A DNA stretch of 47,432 nt from Candidatus Latescibacterota bacterium. Lineage in GTDB: Bacteria > Latescibacterota > UBA2968 > UBA8231. Below the pieces are notes generated by a model. That model ran no database searches and had not been told where the DNA came from. It worked only from the letters and a program-made list of their open reading frames with translations. The translations under genes and the position numbers were made by a program. The stretch is from contig JAJEGS010000004.1 of NCBI GenBank assembly GCA_022819745.1, positions 1 through 47,432 of the forward strand. Reading direction: 5' to 3'. This document shows positions 7,545-14,100 of the stretch, in pieces. Position 1 is the stretch's first letter. Each line of letters opens with the position of its first letter.

Positions 7545-8404
7545 AAGCGCTGCGCATCGCCTTTGTCGGGGGCTACTTCTGCGCGGCCATGCTGCCGCTG
7601 ATCTGGCTCTTGCTGACCTCGTTTAAGACGCGGGACGACAGCATTGCCGTCCATCCGAAGTTCGCGCCTACTTGGGCCGAGGAGGTCGCGGACGATGGGA
7701 TTTACTTCCGCGCCAATCTCGACGGCTATCGCCAACTGGCCGCGGTGTACGCCGGCGGCGATCACGCCTTTTTCCACTACTTGGGCAACAGCTTGGTCAT
7801 TGGCTTGCTCAGCACCTTGTGCTCGGTGCTGATCGGCACCTGCGCGGCCTATGGCTTCAGCCGCTTTGCCATCCCCGGGGGACGCGACTGGCTGTTCTTT
7901 ATTCTCTCGACGCGCTTTTTGCCGCCGCTCGCCGTGGTGGTGCCGGTGTTGATGATGTATCGCGAGTTCGATCTCCAGAACAGTCACATGGGCTTGGTGC
8001 TGTTGTACACGGCGTTCAATATGTCGCTGGCCGTGTGGCTGATGAAGGGATTTATCGACGAGATACCTACGGCGTACGAAGAGGCCGCGCTAGTGGCTGG
8101 CTATACTCGCTTCCAAGCCTTCCGCTTGGTAGTTCTGCCGCGGGCCGTGCCCGGGATGGCGGTAACTGCGGTGTTTTGCCTGATCTCGGCGTGGAACGAG
8201 TACGGATTTGCCATGACGCTCAACAATCAAAAGGCCGTTACAGTGCCGGTTTACTTCGCTGGTTTGCAGGGCAATGTGTCGGGTTTGCCGTGGGCGCAGA
8301 TTAGCGCGGGGATGCTGATTTTTGTCGCGCCGATCATCGCCTTCACGGTATTGGTGCGCAAGCATCTGTTGCGCGGCGTCACCTTTGGGACGATCAAGCG
8401 ATGA
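7541..8404 (+). CDS. Sugar ABC transporter permease, MalG/UgpE type
   Basis: This 287-residue inner-membrane protein is the second permease. Its EAA loop, YEEAALVAGYTRFQAFRLVV, lies about 80 residues from the end, as in MalG. The first membrane segment starts near residue 4 and is followed by a large periplasmic loop, also usual for the family. The GTG start overlaps the previous stop (GTGA), and its own stop overlaps the ATG of a 54-codon gene (ATGA). Together with the binding protein and the ATPase it completes an importer for a sugar or polyol. Confidence 0.92.
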   Translation: MKALRIAFVGGYFCAAMLPLIWLLLTSFKTRDDSIAVHPKFAPTWAEEVADDGIYFRANLDGYRQLAAVYAGGDHAFFHYLGNSLVIGLLSTLCSVLIGTCAAYGFSRFAIPGGRDWLFFILSTRFLPPLAVVVPVLMMYREFDLQNSHMGLVLLYTAFNMSLAVWLMKGFIDEIPTAYEEAALVAGYTRFQAFRLVVLPRAVPGMAVTAVFCLISAWNEYGFAMTLNNQKAVTVPVYFAGLQGNVSGLPWAQISAGMLIFVAPIIAFTVLVRKHLLRGVTFGTIKR

Positions 8405-8565
8405 GCCGCTGGTTGGATCGTTGCGCTCGCGTGGGTATGGTCGCTGGAGTGGGATTGATGCTGCAACCGTTCTGGGGGACGGGGCTGAAGTATGGGTTTT
8501 TTGTCGCGATCGTCAGCACGCTGTTGCACGTTGCGACGTCGCGTCGGCAGATGGAAGAGCCATGA
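8401..8565 (+). CDS. Small membrane protein embedded in the ABC importer operon
   Basis: A 54-codon gene fits exactly between the second permease and the ATPase, overlapping each by four bases (ATGA at 8401 and ATGA at 8562). It encodes MSRWLDRCARVGMVAGVGLM, then a short polar stretch and a second hydrophobic segment (YGFFVAIVSTLLHVA), with a charged tail RRQMEEP. Two short membrane helices with N- and C-termini both positively charged are likely. The double overlap argues for a real coupled gene, not chance. The position recalls the small DUF2160-type protein of some glycerol ABC operons, but I cannot show homology. It may be an accessory subunit of the transporter. Confidence 0.72.
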   Translation: MSRWLDRCARVGMVAGVGLMLQPFWGTGLKYGFFVAIVSTLLHVATSRRQMEEP

Positions 8566-9602
8566 GCTTCCTTGAGTGTCGGGATTTGGTCAAGACCTTT
8601 GCCGACGGCACTCGTGCCGTCCAGGGCATTGATTTGCACTGCGGCGAGGGCGAGTTCGCCGTGCTGTTGGGGCCTTCTGGGTGCGGCAAGACGACTACGT
8701 TGCGGATGGTGGCGGGTCTCGAAAAGCCGACGGCTGGGCAGATCGTGCTGGCCGGCACGGACATCACCGACTGCTCGCCCGCCGAGCGGGACGTGGGATT
8801 TGCGTTTCAGTTTTACGCGCTCTATCCCCACCTGAAGGTCGAGGACAACATCGGCTTTCCGCTGGAGAGCATGGGGTTGAATCGGCAGGAGCGACGGCAG
8901 CGGGTGGCCGACATTGTCGAGCGGTTGGGGCTGGGCGCGTTGGTAGGGCGCTATCCCCGGCAGCTATCGGGCGGCGATCAGCAGCGGGTGGCCTTGGCGC
9001 GGGCCATGGTGCGGCGGCCGCAGATCTACCTAATGGACGAGCCGTTGGGCACGCTCGATGCGGGTTTGCGGCTGGAGATGCGGGAGATGATCCGCGCCCA
9101 ACAGCTCGACGCGGGGATCGCCACCTTATATGTGACCCACGATCAAGAGGAGGCCATGAGCTTGGCCGATCAAGTGGTGGTCATGGACGAGGGGCGGATC
9201 CGCCAGAGTGGGGCTGCGGCTTTGGTGTACGACCAGCCGGCCGACCTGTTTGTGGCGCACTTTATCGGCAGCCCCAGCATGAACTTTATCACTGGGGAAA
9301 TCCGCGAGGACTGCTTTGTTGCGCCTGGGTTGGTCTGGCCGCTAGCCGAGCCGGTGAGACTAGGGCCGGCGACGCTGGGAGTGCGACCGGAGTTCGTGAG
9401 GCCGGCTGCCAAAGGTCGGCTGCGGGCCGAGGTGGTGCGCGACGAATACCAAGGGGCGTGCCGCTACATCCATCTGCAGGCGGATTGCGGTCGGTTAGTC
9501 ATGCGAGTAGCTGATCGGGAGCGGGTGGCCGTGAGCACGGCCTTGGGCTTGGACTTTGCCCGGGTGCTGTTGTTCGACTCGACAAGTGGCAAGCGGCTTT
9601 AA
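8562..9602 (+). CDS. Sugar ABC transporter ATPase, MalK/UgpC type
   Basis: A 346-residue ATPase with all nucleotide-binding elements: Walker A GPSGCGKTT (37-45), Q-loop Q83 in AFQFYALYP, signature LSGGDQQ (135-141), Walker B YLMDE (156-160) and H-loop H193 in YVTHDQEEAM. The last 110 residues form the OB-fold regulatory domain of MalK-type ATPases (LGVRPEFVR). The start at 8562 overlaps the small membrane gene; upstream in-frame codons would extend it through that gene and are rejected. Transcription appears to end within the following 317 bp, where no clear terminator is seen. Confidence 0.92.
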   Translation: MSFLECRDLVKTFADGTRAVQGIDLHCGEGEFAVLLGPSGCGKTTTLRMVAGLEKPTAGQIVLAGTDITDCSPAERDVGFAFQFYALYPHLKVEDNIGFPLESMGLNRQERRQRVADIVERLGLGALVGRYPRQLSGGDQQRVALARAMVRRPQIYLMDEPLGTLDAGLRLEMREMIRAQQLDAGIATLYVTHDQEEAMSLADQVVVMDEGRIRQSGAAALVYDQPADLFVAHFIGSPSMNFITGEIREDCFVAPGLVWPLAEPVRLGPATLGVRPEFVRPAAKGRLRAEVVRDEYQGACRYIHLQADCGRLVMRVADRERVAVSTALGLDFARVLLFDSTSGKRL

Positions 9603-9790
9603 GAAGCGGTCTGAAAATCTCCGGCGAGCCACGTTGAGTAGCGGTCTCTAGGGTGGAGCGTTTTCCGAAGCGTCTCAGCGATTAAGGCCGAGTCGCCGCA
9701 AGGGGAAGAGCCTCTGAGCACAGATGGACTCGGAAACGGCACCCCGTCCTTCATAGAAGCACCCAACTCTACTTGAAAATCGGGGCGCTT

Positions 9791-9819
9791 TTGCATAAAT
9801 GACAAATTCAAGGTATTTT
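9791..9819 (+). promoter_or_regulatory. Putative promoter of the FN3-LRR lipoprotein gene
   Basis: TTGCAT (9791-9796) and TATTTT (9814-9819) are 17 bp apart in an AT-rich stretch upstream of the gene at 9920. The predicted leader would be roughly 95 bases and includes the inverted repeat at 9876-9895. The preceding bases 9603-9790 show no gene I can support; a 70-codon minus-strand frame there resembles nothing I recognise. Confidence 0.4.
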
Positions 9820-9875
9820 ATGTAAATGTTTACTGTAAATATTTTCAATAACATCTATTTTGCTAAATTGTAGAT

Positions 9876-9895
9876 GCGTATTTTGAAAAATACGC
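9876..9895. repeat. Perfect inverted repeat in the leader of the LRR gene
   Basis: GCGTATTTT (9876-9884) and AAAATACGC (9887-9895) form a 9 bp perfect dyad with a two-base centre; flanking GTAG (9870-9873) and CTAC (9896-9899) extend the symmetry. It lies 25 bp before the start codon. It could be an operator, a leader hairpin near the ribosome-binding site, or a small dispersed repeat. Confidence 0.6.
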
Positions 9896-9919
9896 CTACT
9901 ACTAGGGCGGAGGTGCTCC

Positions 9920-10883
9920 ATGCTACGCTTGCTTTTCATCTTGATCCCCTCTCTTCTAGTTGCCTGCTCCGGCGATAAGCCTGCGCCGATTGCGTCGGCG
10001 GGCAAGGCCATCTCGGCCGCCCAAAAGCCGGAGCCGCCTACCAACCTGCGCTTTGACGATCCTACTAGTACCTCCTGTCGCGTGCGATGGGATGCTTCTG
10101 AAGGAGCAACCGACTACGATGTCGCCTACAAAGACTCTTCTGCAACCGGCCATTGGCAATCAGAGCGGCACGTAGGAACTAGACTGAACAATCTTATTCA
10201 GGAGCTTAATCCCAAGACGACGTATCGCTGGATGGTCCGGGCTGCCAATAGGTCTGGCAGATCATTATGGCAAGAAGGGCCTACCTTTACCACGCTGCCG
10301 GACAGCACGGTTTTTATCCCGGACACTGCTTTGAGGACATCCATAGAGCAAGCGTTAGGGAAGAGTCCCGGTGATATGATCATTCAAGATGAGATGAAGA
10401 CTTTAAGTGTGCTGTCTATAAAAAATCTAGGGATTAAGGACCTTAAAGGCTTAGAAACAGCGAGGAACCTGACATGGGTAAACATTGATAGCAATCGGGT
10501 TTCCGATCTTACCCCGTTGTCCGATTTAACCAATTTGGAATTCTTAGCTTTTGGCGATAATCGGGTTTCAGATATTACTCCGCTGTCCAATCTGACCAAT
10601 TTGGAGTCCTTATATCTTTTTAGCAATCAGGTTTCCGATATTAGCCTATTGTCCGCCTTAACCAACCTGGGAGTCTTGAATTTTTCTGACAATGAGGTTT
10701 CGGATATTGGCTCATTGTCCTCCTTAACCAACCTGCAGTCCTTATCTTTTAGTATCAATGAGGTTTCGGATATTGGCTCATTGTCCTCCTTGACCAACCT
10801 ACAGTCCTTATCTTTTAGTGACAATGAGGTTTCGGATATTAGCTCATTGTCGAACTTAACCAACCTAGTGAGCTTAGGCTTTA
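9920..10883 (+). pseudogene. FN3-LRR-leishmanolysin lipoprotein, 5' part (interrupted by IS630)
   Basis: This part encodes a secreted lipoprotein: signal peptide with lipobox LVAC (lipidated C16), a fibronectin type III domain at about residues 37-130, and a run of 22-residue leucine-rich repeats of the internalin type (consensus NxVSDIxxLSNLTNLxxL) from about residue 184. The open frame continues 32 bases into the IS630 element and stops at 10915, adding an artefactual tail (EFCKNKGIV). The matching 3' part, a leishmanolysin-like peptidase domain, resumes after the element at 11972. GGAGG at 9909-9913 supports the ATG. The DNA is clearly more AT-rich than its neighbours, suggesting horizontal origin. 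The truncated half could still be secreted. Confidence 0.82.
10469..10883 (+). repeat. 66 bp tandem LRR-coding repeats
   Basis: Six 66 bp units start at 10469, 10535, 10601, 10667, 10733 and 10799, with a partial seventh cut by the IS at 10883. Each encodes one 22-residue leucine-rich repeat. Units four to six are almost identical at the DNA level, sharing long blocks such as AATGAGGTTTCGGATATT and TCATTGTCCTCCTT, while the first three have diverged. This points to recent expansion by slippage or unequal crossover. Confidence 0.85.
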
Positions 10884-10911
10884 TTGAATTCTGCAAAAAC
10901 AAAGGAATAGT

Positions 10912-11430
10912 TTAGAGTTCCAGTTGTGCATACTTGAAATAGCTTCGAATCAAGTCGTTGTCATGATGTTGCGCTGTGATCGACAGCATCACCACATCGG
11001 CGACTTGGTCGATGTCCTCCGGCGTGAAGTTGGCTAAATCGCCATACTTGGTGTGGTTCCACACTTGCTCCGTCGGATTCAATTCAGGGGCATAGGCCGG
11101 CAACCATTCAATCGCTAGGCGCTGCGGGTAGCGCCGCTGCAACTCAACCAGAGCCGATCGCTGCACACTCCACCGATCCCAGATCAGGATGACTTTGCGC
11201 GGCACCATGCGCAACAGGTAGGCGACGAAGGCGACCACGTCCGGCGTCGTGATATTGTACGCATACAGCTTAAAATAGACGCCCAATCGCTGACGCACCG
11301 GCGGCAGGGTGATGGCGGCTTGCACCGAGAGGCGATCATGGCGGTTCCACCCCTTGTGAATCGGCGTCTGACCGCGCAACGCCCAGGTGCGCCGACGCGT
11401 CGGCTGCAACATAAAGCCGCTCTGATCCAT
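10912..11430 (-). CDS. IS630 transposase, DDE catalytic part (OrfB)
   Basis: This frame encodes 172 residues from its first ATG and about 182 if entered by frameshift. It holds the catalytic triad: aspartate in ALMDQSGF, aspartate in ILIWDRWSVQ and glutamate in PELNPTEQVWNHTK. The product cuts and joins the element ends at TA sites. It is probably made only as a fusion with the upstream DNA-binding part through a -1 frameshift at 11460-11466, giving a protein of about 338 residues, the normal length of the family. Confidence 0.85.
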   Translation of the reverse strand: MDQSGFMLQPTRRRTWALRGQTPIHKGWNRHDRLSVQAAITLPPVRQRLGVYFKLYAYNITTPDVVAFVAYLLRMVPRKVILIWDRWSVQRSALVELQRRYPQRLAIEWLPAYAPELNPTEQVWNHTKYGDLANFTPEDIDQVADVVMLSITAQHHDNDLIRSYFKYAQLEL

Positions 11431-11927
11431 CAGCGCGATGGTGGCCCCTTCTTGGTGGGCTTTTTTTTAATGCGTGGCCACTCGACCAAGCGCCAGCCGC
11501 GAATGGCTTCCTCATCCCGCTCGCGCGCCCGGTGCTCGGGATATTGGCACGAAAAACCTAACCTGTGCAGGAGTTTGCCCACATGATCGGGGTGATAGCC
11601 CACATTAAACTGCTGCTGGATCAGGGTGGCCACCCGATCACAGGTCCACAAGTCGGTGTCGTAGCCGGCGGCCAACGGACCGGCCACCAACCAGTCCAGC
11701 AATTGCGCTTTTTGCGCCTCAGTCAGCCGACTGGGTCGTCCCGGATGGGGTTTGGCTTTGAGGCCAGCGGCGCCGTGTTGCTCTTTCATCGTTTTCCAGC
11801 GGTGAACCGACGAGGGGGACGCCTTGACCAAACGGGCTACTTCGTTAAGTCCTTTACCCTCATCTAGCAGTTGGCTAGCCAGTTGACGACGGTACTCCAG
11901 CCGATCGGCACTCCCTTTAGGTCGCAT
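11430..11927 (-). CDS. IS630 transposase, DNA-binding part (OrfA)
   Basis: A 165-residue protein with two helix-turn-helix regions: the first (LNEVARLVKASPSSVHRW, residues about 28-45) and a winged second (RPSRLTEAQKAQLLDWL onward). It recognises the terminal inverted repeats. A run of eight A residues (11461-11468, read on the minus strand) sits 12 codons before its stop. In frame it reads AAA AAA AAG, containing the classical slippery heptamer A-AAA-AAG; slipping back one base enters the catalytic frame as KKAHQEGATIAL. The start is the ATG at 11925-11927, where the family's N-terminus is expected. Confidence 0.85.
   Translation of the reverse strand: MRPKGSADRLEYRRQLASQLLDEGKGLNEVARLVKASPSSVHRWKTMKEQHGAAGLKAKPHPGRPSRLTEAQKAQLLDWLVAGPLAAGYDTDLWTCDRVATLIQQQFNVGYHPDHVGKLLHRLGFSCQYPEHRARERDEEAIRGWRLVEWPRIKKKPTKKGPPSR
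11460..11466 (-). promoter_or_regulatory. Programmed -1 frameshift site in the IS630 transposase
   Basis: On the minus strand the sequence ATT-AAA-AAA-AAG-CCC contains A-AAA-AAG in the correct phase for tandem slippage by -1. After slipping, translation continues as GCC-CAC-CAA into the catalytic frame with no stop. Two-frame transposases with this type of site are known in several IS families, including IS630 members. Confidence 0.7.
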
Positions 11928-11971
11928 GCAATCGAATATAACGCATTCCTTTTAAAAAGCAGAATTCAATA

Positions 11972-12832
11972 AGTAAAGCCTCTATCGATAAACATATTCC
12001 AGCGTTGCAACGCCGTGGGGTCGATGTATCTTTTACGCCTTTTTATACACTCACATTCACGGAGACAGAAAGCCCCTTCAATATTGATTTGGTCTTTCTT
12101 GATAGCTTCACAGAGGAAGAGCAGGAGGTATGGCACGATGCTGCGAAGCGTTGGGAGGCGGCTATACAGACTGAGCTTCCAGATTACACGTTTCCTGATG
12201 CATGGTCTGGAACATGTGGCGATCACTGGATGGATATACCCGCTGGCGAACGAATAGAGGGCCTGCGAATCTATGTAGTGAAGTTTGGAGAAACCCGTTT
12301 TGATCAAGGAACCGGTGGCTTTGGGGCCCCTGTTGCGCTTGGTTCAGACTCATTGCCGTTTATTGGTTGTATCGGAATTAAAACAAGGGCTACCTTTAGC
12401 CTTCAGAGGCTGAGGTATATAGCACTTCATGAAATAGCACACGTCTTGGGAATCGGGACTATCTGGTTCAACAAGGGAATGCTTCGCGAGCTGAATGGTG
12501 ATACTCATTTTCCTGGGCCAAAAGCTATTGCGGCTTTTGATCAAGCCGGTGGCACAGATTACCAAGGCGCAAAAGTACCAACTGAACGAGATGGTACACA
12601 TTGGCGCACTAGCGCCCTATCCGGTGAGCTTATGTCAACATTTGCACTGGATCCTGTAATTTCAGCGATAACGCTGCAAGCGCTAAGCGATCTGGGCTAC
12701 TTGGTTGATCTTTCCGCGGCGAATCCATACGTGCTGTCCTCGCCAGCGGCCGCAAAACCCGTCGCCGACGCGGAGTTGGAGTTCTTCTGCTCACTTGAGG
12801 GGCTACCCGCGCCGGTCTATCTGGACGATTGA
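11972..12832 (+). pseudogene. FN3-LRR-leishmanolysin lipoprotein, 3' part (M8-like metallopeptidase domain)
   Basis: The frame runs from the IS edge as SKASIDKHIPALQRRGVDVS, the usual end of a leucine-rich-repeat block, into a leishmanolysin-like (peptidase M8) domain. The zinc motif HEIAHVLGIG is followed by GTHW, the likely third zinc-binding histidine, and GELMS, the metzincin Met-turn. The domain looks complete and ends at 12832. Without the IS it would follow the LRR part as the C-terminus of one surface lipoprotein. On its own it lacks a signal peptide; a TTG at 12005 could start translation but has no good ribosome-binding site. Removing the IS plus one TA does not restore the frame, so a further small lesion is present. 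Confidence 0.78.
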
Positions 12833-12840
12833 TCCAACCT

Positions 12841-12876
12841 AAGCGGGCGCGGAGGGTGCCGCCTCCGCGCCCGCTT
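12841..12876 (+). terminator. Strong hairpin after the leishmanolysin part
   Basis: AAGCGGGCGCGGAGG (12841-12855) and CCTCCGCGCCCGCTT (12862-12876) form a 15 bp perfect stem with the loop GTGCCG, nine bases after the stop codon. Only a weak pyrimidine tract follows (CTTCGCTACTTCTC). It is placed like an intrinsic terminator. A second smaller hairpin, GCCGCTT with AAGCGGC, lies at 12996-13014. Confidence 0.65.
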
Positions 12877-13060
12877 CTTCGCTACTTCTCTACCGACACG
12901 TCGCCGCACGACTGATGGCAGGGCGCAACCGATAGCTTGCGCTTGGCCCAATTCTTTCCCAACATACGCTTCTGATCGAAATCAAAGACCGTTCCGCCGC
13001 TTCAGTTAAGCGGCTTCTTGCGCACGGTTGATGTTTCCAACGAAGCGAACGCATTCTAAG

Positions 13061-14089
13061 ATGTCTTGGTTGCAGCTAAAAGGGGTGACGCGGCGCTTTG
13101 GCAAGGCCGAGATTCTGTCTGGCATTGACCTATCGCTGGGGGCCGACGAGATGCTGGTGGTGCTGGGGCCGACCGGCGCGGGCAAGACTACGCTGTTGCG
13201 GATCGTCGCTGGATTGGACGCGCCCGACACTGGCCAAGTTGAAATGAACGGCGAGGAGGTGACGCACTGGCCACCGGCCGATCGCGACATTGCGTTTGTC
13301 TTCCAGCACTTTGCCCTGTATCCTGACTGGAGCGTGCGGCGCAACGTGGAATTTCCGCTCAAGGCACCGCGCCAGCAGCTTGCACGCGATGAGATTGACC
13401 AGCGCGTCGGCTGGGCGGCTGAGCTGCTGAAGATTGAGCGGCTGCTCGATCGGCCAGCGGCCCGCCTGTCTGGGGGAGAGATGCAGCGAGTGGCCATTGG
13501 ACAGGCGATTGTGCGGCGGCCGCGACTGTTTCTTTTTGACGAGCCGCTGACTAATTTGGACGCCAAGCTGCGGGAGTCCCTCCGCCTAGAGCTGGCCCTG
13601 TTGCGGCAGGAGCTGGGCATTCCGGCAATCTACGTGACCCACGATCAAGCCGAGGCCCTGTCCATGGGCGATTCCATTGCCGTGCTGGCCGAGGGGCGGA
13701 TTTTACAGCAGGGTAGCCCAGAGGCTATTTATCGCCAGCCGGTCTCGCCGGTAGTGGCGCGCCAATTGGGGCAACCCGCGATCAATATCCTCAGCGTCCA
13801 GCGGCGCGGAGATGCGTGGATTGGTCCGAACGAAGCCGAGCGAATGCCAGCGCTGAGTGGGACAGGCGAGATGCTGCTCGGCGTTCGGCCGGAGGACATC
13901 GCGCCTGAAGGGGGGCGCGTGCCGGGGGTGGTGCGCGTCGTCGAGGATGCTGGGGCCGCGTGGATTTTATGGGTGGATTGGGCCGGGGCATCCATCCACA
14001 TCATCGCGTCTAAGGAACGGCGTTTTGCTCCGGGAGAGACCGTGTATCCGCGCATTGACGCGGAGCGGGCGCTGCTCTGGCCATGCTAA
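13061..14089 (+). CDS. Sugar ABC transporter ATPase, second copy
   Basis: A 342-residue importer ATPase: Walker A GPTGAGKTT (36-44), Q-loop Q82 in FQHFALYP, signature LSGGE (136-140), Walker B FLFDE (157-161), H194 in YVTHDQAEAL, and a C-terminal regulatory domain (LGVRPEDIAPE). It is clearly paralogous to the ATPase ending at 9602, yet no permease is adjacent. In some glycerol- and polyol-type importers two different ATPases sit side by side, so this may be the second subunit of the 5335-9602 importer, separated by the 9603-13060 island. The ATG at 13061 is chosen because the family starts at this point; no strong ribosome-binding site is visible, and in-frame starts at 13028 and 13031 are possible. 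Confidence 0.85.
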   Translation: MSWLQLKGVTRRFGKAEILSGIDLSLGADEMLVVLGPTGAGKTTLLRIVAGLDAPDTGQVEMNGEEVTHWPPADRDIAFVFQHFALYPDWSVRRNVEFPLKAPRQQLARDEIDQRVGWAAELLKIERLLDRPAARLSGGEMQRVAIGQAIVRRPRLFLFDEPLTNLDAKLRESLRLELALLRQELGIPAIYVTHDQAEALSMGDSIAVLAEGRILQQGSPEAIYRQPVSPVVARQLGQPAINILSVQRRGDAWIGPNEAERMPALSGTGEMLLGVRPEDIAPEGGRVPGVVRVVEDAGAAWILWVDWAGASIHIIASKERRFAPGETVYPRIDAERALLWPC

Positions 14090-14100
14090 CAGGAGAGAAT

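Larger units (their letters stand above)
10884..11969 (-). mobile_element. IS630-family insertion sequence, complete
   Basis: The element is 1,086 bp, bounded by inverted repeats TTGAATTCTGC at 10884-10894 and its complement GCAGAATTCAA at 11959-11969. TA dinucleotides flank both sides (10882-10883 and 11970-11971), the target duplication typical of the IS630/Tc1 group. The symmetry continues a further few bases inward (AAAGGAAT). It carries one transposase on the minus strand in two overlapping frames joined by a probable -1 frameshift. It interrupts the FN3-LRR-leishmanolysin gene. A related but diverged right end occurs at 1-138. Confidence 0.9.

Noticed and set aside
8322..8561. N-terminal extension of the importer ATPase
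   Set aside because: The longer frame runs through the permease end and the small membrane gene in the wrong frame, and the family begins at the ATG at 8562.
9599..9811. 70-codon minus-strand frame after the importer ATPase
   Set aside because: Low-complexity Ser/Arg/Pro-rich translation with no ribosome-binding site and no motif I recognise; it could be part of a dispersed repeat, which I cannot test.
10469..10883. Tandem repeat considered as a CRISPR array
   Set aside because: The units are contiguous 66 bp coding repeats in frame with no spacers, and no cas gene is present.
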